Source: a virus. From it: a DNA stretch of 26,657 bases. Position numbers and translations under genes: made by a program. Shown one piece after another: positions 1-6,889 of this stretch (position 1 is its first letter; each line of letters starts with the position of its first letter). The stretch covers positions 1-26,657 of IMG/VR virus record IMGVR_UViG_3300021131_000041. One strand, written 5' to 3'. Below the pieces are notes generated by a model. That model was given only the letters and a program-made list of their open reading frames with translations. It was not told where the DNA came from and searched no databases.

Positions 1-90
1 TGGATAAGCAATTTTAATGATTGGATATCAGTGAATAAGAAACCTGAAAATCCAATGATGCGTATAAATGTTCCAACCACCAAGCACTGA
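1..90 (+). CDS. C-terminal end of an upstream phage gene (partial)
   Basis: Frame 1 is open from the left edge to a TGA at 88-90 and gives 29 residues ending INVPTTKH. The start lies outside the window. The next gene begins 9 bases later with its ribosome site (TGAGGAA) overlapping this stop, as expected in one transcript. Nothing in 29 residues identifies a family. From its place before the tail and lysis genes it may be a virion protein, but that is a guess. Confidence 0.6.
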   Translation, partial: WISNFNDWISVNKKPENPMMRINVPTTKH

Positions 91-99
91 GGAATTAAA

Positions 100-285
100 A
101 TGGAAGAGCAGAAACTTACAGTTGAATTGACCATCTCTCAATGGAACACAGTTCTCGCGTCTTTAGGTGAGATCCCGCTGAAAAATGGCGTTGATACATT
201 TAACGCTATCCGCGCTCAGGCTGACGCTCAGGTTGCGGCGCTTGTTGCGGCATCTTCAACGGAAACTGAAGCACAGCCATCGTAA
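100..285 (+). CDS. Small phage protein of unknown function, 61 aa
   Basis: A 61-residue acidic protein starting MEEQKLTVELT. It is predicted to form a short beta strand (LTVELTISQWNTVLASL) and then a helix rich in Ala and Gln. GAGGAA sits about 6 bases before the ATG. Its TAA overlaps the ATG of the next gene by one base (TAATG), so translation is probably coupled. Short proteins with a central TISQWN-like segment are common beside phage structural genes, but I know no function for them. A long reverse-strand reading frame across 228-767 has no codon logic or ribosome site and is a shadow. Confidence 0.75.
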   Translation: MEEQKLTVELTISQWNTVLASLGEIPLKNGVDTFNAIRAQADAQVAALVAASSTETEAQPS

Positions 286-1343
286 TGAAGATCTGCGTCT
301 ACGCGATCTCTAAAAATGAAGAGCAATTCGTTGAGCGGTGGGCAACCTCCGCTCACGATGCTGACCTGCTCCTTGTTGCCGACACTGGCAGCACGGATAA
401 CACAGTAGAAGAATGTAAGAAAAACGGGATAACCGTTCATGAGATCTGCATTACACCTTGGCGGTTCGATCATGCTCGTAATGCTTCTATCGCCCTTATA
501 CCTCGTGATATGGACGTCTGTGTGTCTCTTGATATGGACGAGGTTATGGAGCCCGGATGGCGAGAGGAGATAGAGCGCGTCTGGAAAGAAGACACAACCC
601 GCCTTCGTTACATGTTTGACTGGGGCTGCGGCGTTAAATTTGGGTATGAAAAGATCCATCACCGCCACGGCTACTACTGGCACCACCCGTGCCACGAATA
701 CCCACGCTTTGATGCGCGTATCAACGAGATCTACGCCTACACCGATAAGCTGCTTGTCAGCCACCACCCGGACCCCACAAAGAGCCGCGGGCAGTATCTG
801 GACCTGTTGGCGCTGTCGGTCAAAGAAGACCCTGTGTGCCCGCGCAATGCCTTTTACTATGCCCGTGAGTTATCTTTTTACGCAGAATGGGACAAATCAA
901 TAGAGGAGCTAAAGCGGTATTTAGCCCTCCCCGGCGCTACGTGGATCAATGAGCGGTCATACGCAATGCGCACACTGGCAAAATGCTATGAAGGAAAAGG
1001 CGATCCCGCCGAGGCGGAGGCTTGGTGGCTTCGGTCGGCAGCTGAGAGCCCGAATACCCGCGAACCTTGGTGCGGGCTGTCAAATCTCTACTATATGCAG
1101 GCAAGATGGCAGGAATGTTATGGCGCTGCAATGCGTGCGCTATCTATAAAAGATAGAGAATTTGTTTACACCGTTGATCCTGCTGTTTGGGGTGCCCATC
1201 CCCACGACCTTGCCGCTATTGCGGCGTGGAACTTGGGTATGAAGGAAATTGCAGCAGAACAAGGGTGCTTGGCGTTGGAATTAGCGCCTGAAGATGGTAG
1301 ACTAAAAGAGAACCTGTCTTGGTATTTAGGCGAAAAAGGCTAA
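285..1343 (+). CDS. Glycosyltransferase family 2 with C-terminal TPR-like repeats
   Basis: The 352-residue product opens with a GT-A fold signature: MKICVYAISKNEEQF, then D33-TGSTDNT, then the metal- and nucleotide-sugar-binding D83-M-D85 followed by E86. Such enzymes move a sugar from a nucleotide-sugar to an acceptor. Residues about 185-345 are helical, with paired-helix spacing and W/Y/A positions like TPR repeats (AEAEAWWLRSAAESPNTREP, then NLYYMQARWQECYGAAMRAL), probably for partner binding. The ATG overlaps the previous stop by one base. Phage enzymes of this type modify virion proteins, DNA bases or host surface glycans; the sequence does not say which. The site next to tail and lysis genes slightly favours virion or surface modification. 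Confidence 0.85.
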   Translation: MKICVYAISKNEEQFVERWATSAHDADLLLVADTGSTDNTVEECKKNGITVHEICITPWRFDHARNASIALIPRDMDVCVSLDMDEVMEPGWREEIERVWKEDTTRLRYMFDWGCGVKFGYEKIHHRHGYYWHHPCHEYPRFDARINEIYAYTDKLLVSHHPDPTKSRGQYLDLLALSVKEDPVCPRNAFYYARELSFYAEWDKSIEELKRYLALPGATWINERSYAMRTLAKCYEGKGDPAEAEAWWLRSAAESPNTREPWCGLSNLYYMQARWQECYGAAMRALSIKDREFVYTVDPAVWGAHPHDLAAIAAWNLGMKEIAAEQGCLALELAPEDGRLKENLSWYLGEKG

Positions 1344-1347
1344 TCAA

Positions 1348-1596
1348 ATGGAACCCCAAACGATCATTAATCTTGTCGCGGGCTCAGTATTGATGGTTGT
1401 TGGCTGGTTAGCCAGAGAATTATGGGTGGCAGTTAAAGAATTAAGGGCCGACCTTCACCGCATAGAGATAGAAATGCCGACAAATTACATTAGGCGGGAC
1501 GAGTTTTCTGAAGGCATGAAAGAGATAAAAGAGATGCTGCGGCAGATCTTTGATAAAATGGACGGAAAAGCAGACAAACCTTGGGGGGGCAAATGA
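1348..1596 (+). CDS. Small membrane protein with coiled-coil tail, lysis-cassette member
   Basis: 82 residues. Residues about 5-28 form one hydrophobic membrane segment (IINLVAGSVLMVVGWLARELWV). A charged heptad-like helix follows and ends in a helix rich in Lys, Glu and Met (RDEFSEGMKEIKEMLRQIF). Its stop overlaps the endolysin start as ATGA, so the two are translationally coupled. One membrane segment plus a coiled coil next to an endolysin fits an accessory lysis protein (pinholin-like or extra spanin-like). A separate two-segment holin candidate and a clear spanin pair lie just downstream, so its exact role is open. Confidence 0.7.
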   Translation: MEPQTIINLVAGSVLMVVGWLARELWVAVKELRADLHRIEIEMPTNYIRRDEFSEGMKEIKEMLRQIFDKMDGKADKPWGGK

Positions 1597-2081
1597 CTTG
1601 GCCATTACAATCACAGTGCGATAGTTACTACGGCAACCCTCGCGGGCGCAACGGCAATGCCTCTGCGCAATGGGAAAAGGCGAACCTAACGCGCATATCG
1701 CCGCCCTTTAAAATGTATTTTGCCGGCAAGCCTGTAACGTCAATTTCTATCAATAAAAAATGCGCCGACAGCCTGTCTCGCGTATTCGCGGCTATCTGGG
1801 AAGCAGCAGGAAAAGACCAAAAGACAATCGACAACTGGGGCGTTTCTGTCTTTTCTGGGTCATACAACTATCGTGTTATGCGTGGGGGCGCTGTTTTGAG
1901 TATGCACGCCTATGGCTGTGCAATTGATCTAGATGCTCCCAGAAACTTCTTTCACGACCAAGATCCCCACTTTGCCCACGTCCCACAAGTCGTAAAAGCC
2001 TTCAAGGATGAGGGTTGGGTTTGGGGTGGAGATTGGTCGGGGCGAAGTAAGGACGGGATGCATTTCAAGCAGCCCGTGTAG
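1593..2081 (+). CDS. Endolysin: M15-type peptidoglycan peptidase (VanY/D-Ala-D-Ala carboxypeptidase-like)
   Basis: 162 residues from the ATG at 1593. This start is preferred over an in-frame TTG at 1581 because it makes an ATGA overlap with the upstream gene and has a G-rich ribosome site just before it. The zinc site of the M15 family is visible: S103-M-H105-AYGCA-I-D112 (SxHxxGxAxD) and D154-G-M-H157-F. The C-terminal GWVWGGDW stretch (141-148) is also typical of M15C phage endolysins. The enzyme should cut peptide stems of peptidoglycan at the end of infection. No signal peptide is seen, so it needs a holin to reach the wall. Length is normal for a single-domain endolysin. Confidence 0.92.
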   Translation: MTWPLQSQCDSYYGNPRGRNGNASAQWEKANLTRISPPFKMYFAGKPVTSISINKKCADSLSRVFAAIWEAAGKDQKTIDNWGVSVFSGSYNYRVMRGGAVLSMHAYGCAIDLDAPRNFFHDQDPHFAHVPQVVKAFKDEGWVWGGDWSGRSKDGMHFKQPV

Positions 2082-2104
2082 GTTAGTCCTACAGCTACAC
2101 GGGC
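2072..2104. terminator. Stem-loop after the endolysin, possible weak terminator
   Basis: GCCCGTGTAG at 2072-2081, which includes the endolysin stop, pairs perfectly with CTACACGGGC at 2095-2104: a 10 bp stem with a 13-base loop. A competing shorter hairpin (TGTAGG at 2077-2082 with CCTACA at 2088-2093) uses the same bases, so the two folds exclude each other. No T-run follows on either strand, so intrinsic termination would be weak. It lies between convergent genes (endolysin plus, HNH minus) and could slow polymerase or protect the mRNA end. Confidence 0.5.
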
Positions 2105-2118
2105 CAAAGGTAGGAAAA

Positions 2119-2616
2119 TCAATACCAACGGGCAGTAAGCCCGTTGCGTATCCTTAAAACTCTTGTGATGCTTACGTTGTATTTTTCTGCAACTTGTTTC
2201 AGTGATCCTTCTTCTTTTTTTATAGAATTAAATTCTTTCTCAGATATTTTTCTTCCGACCCTTGAGTGTTTATTTTTTCCTAATTCTCTTGAATTGTGAA
2301 TTTGATTTGTTCTTCTATCGCACCATTCTAGATTATCGACATTATTATTATGCTTATTCCCATCCTTATGATTTACTTCTGGAAGTTTATTAGGATTAGG
2401 GATAAAATGTGTTGCCACAAGAATGTGGACATAAAAGTTTATTTTGTTTAGTCTAAGTTGCAAATAGCCTCCGGAATGAGGCTGAGGCGATCTCATGCTT
2501 GGCGGAGCGTATCTTTTGGTTTTTCCAAATTTTCTCCATCCACCAATAAATCTGACTTCGCCAGAAGTAGATACTTCATATGAAGGATGATCAGATATTT
2601 CTTTCCAGATTGTCAT
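2119..2616 (-). CDS. HNH homing endonuclease with NUMOD4 and C-terminal HTH
   Basis: 165 residues on the strand opposite to all neighbours. Residues 3-50 match NUMOD4 (W-K-E-I, YEVSTSGEVR). Residues about 63-110 carry the HNH nuclease fold: VHILVATHFIPNP, then VNHKDGNKHNNNVDNLEWC with the catalytic H and metal-binding H/N. Residues about 125-160 (SLKQVAEKYNVSITRVLRIRNG) form a helix-turn-helix likely to bind DNA. AGGAG precedes the ATG. The gene is visibly richer in A+T than its surroundings, fitting a mobile insertion. It sits cleanly between endolysin and holin genes and disrupts neither. No intron is evident, so it is a free-standing homing gene. Confidence 0.92.
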   Translation of the reverse strand: MTIWKEISDHPSYEVSTSGEVRFIGGWRKFGKTKRYAPPSMRSPQPHSGGYLQLRLNKINFYVHILVATHFIPNPNKLPEVNHKDGNKHNNNVDNLEWCDRRTNQIHNSRELGKNKHSRVGRKISEKEFNSIKKEEGSLKQVAEKYNVSITRVLRIRNGLTARWY

Positions 2617-2682
2617 GCGGAGCTCCTATGGCTGCAATGCATACCATCTGTAGTTAAGAATATCAATAACTAAGAGGAGAGA

Positions 2683-2901
2683 ATGATGGGTAATCTTATT
2701 CAGACATATTTTGTAGCAAACTGGAAAACGACTGCGTCTGGCGTTCTGTTGGGTCTCCTTGTTGTCCTGCATTATTTTGGCATCAACATCCCCGGCGTTG
2801 TTATTCCGTCAGACGTTGGCTCTCAGGTTGCTATGGTCCTTGCGGCTATTGGCCTTATCTCGGCTAAAGACGCCTCAACGGTCGGCGTTCCGGGTAAATG
2901 A
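2683..2901 (+). CDS. Holin candidate, two membrane segments
   Basis: 72 residues with a strong GAGGAGAG ribosome site. Two hydrophobic stretches are visible: about 17-34 (TASGVLLGLLVVLHYFGI) and about 47-62 (QVAMVLAAIGLISAKD), joined by a short loop with Pro and Gly. The protein ends in a short polar tail. Small size, two membrane segments and a place directly upstream of spanin genes fit a class II-like holin that permeabilises the inner membrane for the endolysin. A second start codon three bases later (MGNLI) could give a shorter dual-start product, as some holins do; this is not proven here. The stop overlaps the next start as ATGA. Confidence 0.72.
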   Translation: MMGNLIQTYFVANWKTTASGVLLGLLVVLHYFGINIPGVVIPSDVGSQVAMVLAAIGLISAKDASTVGVPGK

Positions 2902-3146
2902 GTGCCGCGTTAATATCCGCAATTGTAAGTCTCCTTGGCGGCTTCATATCTGCGGTTGTTAACTTTTTTAACTGGCTGCACGAGCAACAGCTTGTGCAGT
3001 CGGGAATAGCTCAAGCACAATTACAGAGCCTGAAAGATCAAGCTCATGAAGCACAAATCGCCATTGCCGCTCGTGAGGCTGTTCGCGCTGATGTTTCCTC
3101 TAAGCTTGACAGCGTGCCAGTCAACGACCCTTTCCTCAGAGACTAG
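2898..3146 (+). CDS. i-spanin (Rz-like inner-membrane spanin)
   Basis: 82 residues: an N-terminal membrane anchor (about 3-25, LISAIVSLLGGFISAVVNFF), then a long Gln/Ala-rich coiled coil in the periplasm (HEQQLVQSGIAQAQLQSLKD onward). This is the Rz architecture: inner-membrane subunit of the two-part spanin that fuses inner and outer membranes after wall breakdown. The call rests mainly on the lipoprotein gene nested in another frame inside its 3' half (3046-3276), the classic Rz/Rz1 arrangement. It overlaps the holin stop by four bases. Confidence 0.85.
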   Translation: MSAALISAIVSLLGGFISAVVNFFNWLHEQQLVQSGIAQAQLQSLKDQAHEAQIAIAAREAVRADVSSKLDSVPVNDPFLRD

Positions 3147-3276
3147 CCACGTTTCTTTCTGTGAGGCGGCTCGTGCTATATACTATTCTAGGCACGACAC
3201 GGCCCCCACTAGGGCCCAGATACGCGAGCACAATGCGGTAGGCGTGGCTCTAAAGTGTGGGTGGATTAAGAAATGA
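3046..3276 (+). CDS. o-spanin (Rz1-like outer-membrane lipoprotein)
   Basis: 76 residues read in a different frame from the i-spanin gene, which it overlaps by 101 bases before running past its end. The N-terminus is a lipoprotein signal peptide: basic MKHK, hydrophobic core, then lipobox L21-T-A-C24, predicting lipid attachment at C24 and a mature protein of about 52 residues. Rz1 proteins often carry Pro and are short; this one has few prolines after cleavage and two extra cysteines. The paired layout with the i-spanin makes the assignment firm. Its stop overlaps the next gene's start as ATGA, coupling lysis and head-tail genes. Confidence 0.88.
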   Translation: MKHKSPLPLVRLFALMFPLSLTACQSTTLSSETSHVSFCEAARAIYYSRHDTAPTRAQIREHNAVGVALKCGWIKK

Positions 3277-4079
3277 CGACGGGGTTAAGCTTTAACGGAA
3301 GTGACGCGGGGACATCTAGCTACGTCGCGCAAATATCGACGATGGCGGTTGTCGACCCCCTGGACGATGCTTTTGTTACGATCCTGCCCCAAATGATCAC
3401 ATATGCGGAAAACCGCATATATCGCGATCTAGACTTTCTCTTCACGTCTCTGTCCACTACTTCTTACTCATTAACGACCGGAAGTCGGCAGCTAAATATA
3501 TTAATTTCTCCGACAATGACGCCTGGACCGTTTGTCGTCCCAGAGCAAATAAATCTCATCACGCCTGCCGGACAAACAAACCCAGATCTTGGGACCCGCG
3601 TCCCGCTTTTGCCAACGACAAAAGAGTTTCTTGATGCCGTTTACGGTAACTCGACAGCAACGGGACAGCCAAAGTATTGGTGTCCCTTTGACGACTACAC
3701 GTTCCTTGTCGGGCCATACCCAGACAGTGCCTACACAGTAGAGTTCGTTGGAACGTATCGACCGCAAAGTCTTGGCCCTGGTGTGTCTGGTGATCCTAAT
3801 TATCCAAGCTATCCAAATGCGGCATACACAACGACGAACACATTCATTAGCCTGTATCTGCCTGATCTTTTTATTATGGCAAGCATGATCTACATTTCTG
3901 CTTACCAGCGTAATTTCTCAAGTGCTATGGGCAACGACCCACAAATGCCTATCACATACGAGACGCAGTATCAGACGCTTCTGAAAAGCGCTCTCAGCGA
4001 AGAGAACCGCAAAAAGTTCGAGGCAGCGGCGTGGAGCTCGCAAGGGGCATCCACGTCTGCCACGCCTACGCGGGGATAG
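3273..4079 (+). CDS. Head-tail adaptor protein (SU10-type phage adaptor)
   Basis: 268 residues. The pattern of an N-terminal helical part (DPLDDAFVTILPQMITYAENRIYRDLDF), a central beta part and a C-terminal helix (YETQYQTLLKSALSEENRKKF) is that of adaptor proteins of short-tailed phages. These form a ring between portal and tail nozzle. The conserved start, with an Ala-Glu-Asn-Arg-Ile-Tyr-Arg-Asp-Leu segment, is what I rely on. The gene directly upstream of the nozzle gene (4083) supports the role. Starts in ATGA overlap with the o-spanin stop. Confidence 0.78.
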   Translation: MTTGLSFNGSDAGTSSYVAQISTMAVVDPLDDAFVTILPQMITYAENRIYRDLDFLFTSLSTTSYSLTTGSRQLNILISPTMTPGPFVVPEQINLITPAGQTNPDLGTRVPLLPTTKEFLDAVYGNSTATGQPKYWCPFDDYTFLVGPYPDSAYTVEFVGTYRPQSLGPGVSGDPNYPSYPNAAYTTTNTFISLYLPDLFIMASMIYISAYQRNFSSAMGNDPQMPITYETQYQTLLKSALSEENRKKFEAAAWSSQGASTSATPTRG

Positions 4080-4082
4080 TAA

Positions 4083-6383
4083 ATGCCGCATCAAACACTC
4101 AAGCTTATCCCTGGCGTCGATCAAAACCGCACAACGACGTTCAACGAGGCGGCGATATCTCAAACAAACCTCATACGGTTCGTGCCCGATCGCCAGGGCG
4201 TCGCGCTTGTCCAAAAGCTTGGCGGATGGACAAAGTTCTTCGCGAACTCAGTGGGAGACATCGTCCGCGCATTGTGGGCGTGGGAAGACACGAACGCCAA
4301 TACTTATTTAGGTCTTGGGCAGCAAAGCACGTCGGCAAGCGGAAATGGTCTTTCTGTTATTTATAACAGCAATAGGCAGGTTATTACGCCAAGAACTGAC
4401 ACTTTAAACTATTCATTCGACGCGACTGACGGCATTACGACATCTGCCGGATCAAGCGTTCTAACTGTTTACGCCGTCGCGTCAAATGTTAGCGCGTATG
4501 ACGCTGTTTATATCAGAACACAGATAGCAGTAGACGGATTAGTTCTGTTTGGGACTTATCCGTGCTTGTTTTTAAGCGCTGACCAATTTCAAATTGTTTC
4601 AAAAGACCCCCTTGGCAATCCCTTAGCTGCGACTTCTACGATAACGTCGCCAAGTGGGGCAGTCCCCGTATTTACGTTTTCAACTAATCAGGCTCAAGTA
4701 AGTGTTGTATTAAACAATCACGGCTATTCTGTTGGAAGCACATTCCCAATTGTTGTAACCGGAACATATGGATCCGTAACATTATACGGAAACTACACTG
4801 TAAATTCAGTTAGTGACACAAACACATTTACTTTTATTGCAGGATCAACAGCAACAACGGCGTCTATTGTTAGCGCAAGCGTTACAGCGGGAACTGCGAC
4901 TGTAATTTTTAGCGGGACTTACACTTTCCACGTCGGCGACAAAGTAACAGTTTCTGGAACGACAACGTATGACGGCACGTATACTGTCACTGCGGCAACG
5001 TCTAGCAGCGTGTCTTTTGCTCACGGAGCCGCGGCTTCTATTGGCGCTGTTGGGACTGTATTAAATAGTTCAGGGTCTTTAAACAGCGGGAAGGCTCAGT
5101 ATCAATTCTACAGAACGCCTGCCCCTCTGCCGACAAGCATCGGATACGGCGTCGCGGGCTATGGAGCCGGCGGTTACGGCACCGGCGTTTTACCTCCTGC
5201 GACCATTCAAGGGTCGCCAATTACTGTTTCTGACTGGACGCTCGATAACTGGGGGCAGATATTTATGTCATGCCCAGTCGGCGGTGGAATATACTACTGG
5301 CAGCCAAATGCTGGTTCTGTTGTCGCGTCAGTAATACCAACTGCGCCGATAGTAAATGACGGCATGTTTGTCGCGATGCCTCAACGCCAGGTTGTTGCGT
5401 GGGGTTCCACGTTTACAGGCATCCAAGACCCATTACTTATTAATTGGTCTGACGTTAATGATTACACGTCTTGGATACCAAAAATAACAAACCAAGCCGG
5501 ATCTTATCGGCTTCCTCGTGGGTCTAAAATTGTTGGCTGCATCCAAGGTCCTCAACAGGGTCTTGTGTGGACAGATCTTGCTATATGGGCAATGCAATAT
5601 TCTGGTCCGCCATACGTTTATCAGTTCAACGAAATTGGCACGGGTTGCGGACTTATTTCCCGCAAAGCTGCAACGTCAATGAATGGCATTGTTTATTGGA
5701 TGGGGCAAAGCCAGTTCTTTAAACTTGGCGGCAGCGGCGTAGAAATAATTAGATGCCCAATATGGGACGTTATTTTCCAGGACCTTGATTTAAACAATGT
5801 AGATAAAATTAGGATTGCCGCAAACTCTCAGTTTGGAGAAATATCCTGGTATTATCCAACAACAACAGACGGTGGCGAAGTATCTAAATACGTCAAATAT
5901 AATGTCACGCTTGATCAGTGGGACTTTGGAACCTTAACGAGAACGGCGTGGATTAATCAATCCGTTCTTGGTCCGCCAATTGGTGCGGGAATATCGTCTC
6001 CAAACTATTACGTTTATCAGCACGAAACATCCCCAGACGCTGACGGGGCAGTAATGCAGTCGTTCTTCCAGACTGGATATTTTGCAATGTCTGACGCTGA
6101 GGTTAAGGTATTTGTTGACCAGGTTTGGCCTGACATGAAGTGGGGATACTATGGTCAGTCGCAGACTGCTCACGTAGAGCTATCCTTCTACACAGCAGAC
6201 TACCCAACAGATACGCCAAAGGTTTATGGACCTTATGACCTCAGCACGGCGACGACATACATAACGCCACGTTTTCGTGCGCGCCTAATGGCTCTACGCA
6301 TAGATAGCTCTCCGACTGAAATTGGGACTTTCTGGCGTCTTGGTGCTATACGTTACCGCTATGAACAAGATGGGAAATTCTAG
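4083..6383 (+). CDS. Tail nozzle / phage stabilisation protein (P22 gp10-like)
   Basis: 766 residues. The N-terminus (LIPGVDQNRTTTFNEAAI, then NLIRFVPDRQGVALVQKLGGW) matches the signature of large stabilisation or nozzle proteins in podovirus-like tails, which close the tail below the adaptor and hold the DNA in. The C-terminal half is a beta-propeller-like region rich in W, G and Y. About residues 200-330 hold two diverged beta modules of the kind VGxxVxVxGT...YxGxYTVxxxxxxxFxF, which look like an insertion of Ig-like repeats. A related module occurs in the protein at 6890. Three bases separate it from the adaptor gene. Its TAG overlaps the GTG of an HNH gene by one base. Confidence 0.78.
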   Translation: MPHQTLKLIPGVDQNRTTTFNEAAISQTNLIRFVPDRQGVALVQKLGGWTKFFANSVGDIVRALWAWEDTNANTYLGLGQQSTSASGNGLSVIYNSNRQVITPRTDTLNYSFDATDGITTSAGSSVLTVYAVASNVSAYDAVYIRTQIAVDGLVLFGTYPCLFLSADQFQIVSKDPLGNPLAATSTITSPSGAVPVFTFSTNQAQVSVVLNNHGYSVGSTFPIVVTGTYGSVTLYGNYTVNSVSDTNTFTFIAGSTATTASIVSASVTAGTATVIFSGTYTFHVGDKVTVSGTTTYDGTYTVTAATSSSVSFAHGAAASIGAVGTVLNSSGSLNSGKAQYQFYRTPAPLPTSIGYGVAGYGAGGYGTGVLPPATIQGSPITVSDWTLDNWGQIFMSCPVGGGIYYWQPNAGSVVASVIPTAPIVNDGMFVAMPQRQVVAWGSTFTGIQDPLLINWSDVNDYTSWIPKITNQAGSYRLPRGSKIVGCIQGPQQGLVWTDLAIWAMQYSGPPYVYQFNEIGTGCGLISRKAATSMNGIVYWMGQSQFFKLGGSGVEIIRCPIWDVIFQDLDLNNVDKIRIAANSQFGEISWYYPTTTDGGEVSKYVKYNVTLDQWDFGTLTRTAWINQSVLGPPIGAGISSPNYYVYQHETSPDADGAVMQSFFQTGYFAMSDAEVKVFVDQVWPDMKWGYYGQSQTAHVELSFYTADYPTDTPKVYGPYDLSTATTYITPRFRARLMALRIDSSPTEIGTFWRLGAIRYRYEQDGKF

Positions 6384-6880
6384 TGGAAAATGATCATATA
6401 AAAAATATTGCTTTTGAGCAGCTAATATACAACCCAGATACTGGTGTTTTTACTTGGGCTGTATCGCGAAGAGGAATTAGCGCGGGGGCTATTGCCGGAA
6501 CAAAAGAAAAAACTGGGTATAGAAAAATAATGATTAATCGTCGTTATTGCGGGTCGCATCGGTTAGCTTGGCTTTTTATTTATGGCGAATGGCCAAATGG
6601 TATTATTGATCATATAGATGGCGATCCATCAAATAATATAGCTTCTAATTTGAGGATTTCTAATACATCATTAAACGCAGCTAATAAGAAAAAGCCCATT
6701 ACTAACACATCTGGGTTTAAAGGCGTCTCTCTCGTAAAATCTACTGGAAAATGGTATGCATGCATTAAAATAAACGGCAGAACTAAAAATCTTGGATTTT
6801 ATGATAACCCTGAGATGGCACATAATTCTTATATAACCGCAGCGCGTTTGCATTTTGGCGAACACGCTAGAGCCAAATAG
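6383..6880 (+). CDS. HNH homing endonuclease with C-terminal AP2 domain
   Basis: 165 residues. The HNH region is about residues 58-100 (SHRLAWLFIYGEWP, IDHIDGDPSNN, NLRISN). An AP2 DNA-binding domain follows (about 108-163: SGFKGVSLVKSTGKWYACI, LGFYDNPEMA, AARLHFGE). HNH-AP2 proteins are mobile nicking or homing nucleases of phages. The start is a GTG overlapping the upstream TAG; the next in-frame ATG would cut into the HNH core, so GTG is favoured. The gene is A+T-rich compared with its neighbours. It lies in sense between two virion genes, and both junctions carry TAG, so removing it would leave the upstream stop joined to the next ribosome site. Confidence 0.9.
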   Translation: MENDHIKNIAFEQLIYNPDTGVFTWAVSRRGISAGAIAGTKEKTGYRKIMINRRYCGSHRLAWLFIYGEWPNGIIDHIDGDPSNNIASNLRISNTSLNAANKKKPITNTSGFKGVSLVKSTGKWYACIKINGRTKNLGFYDNPEMAHNSYITAARLHFGEHARAK

Positions 6881-6889
6881 GAGGTTACC

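Noticed and set aside
228-767. Long reverse-strand reading frame under the glycosyltransferase gene
   Set aside because: The plus-strand frame has full GT2 motifs and coupled starts; the reverse frame has no ribosome site or domain pattern.
1581-1592. TTG start of the endolysin at 1581
   Set aside because: ATG 1593 has an ATGA overlap and a G-rich ribosome site; the four extra residues add nothing conserved.
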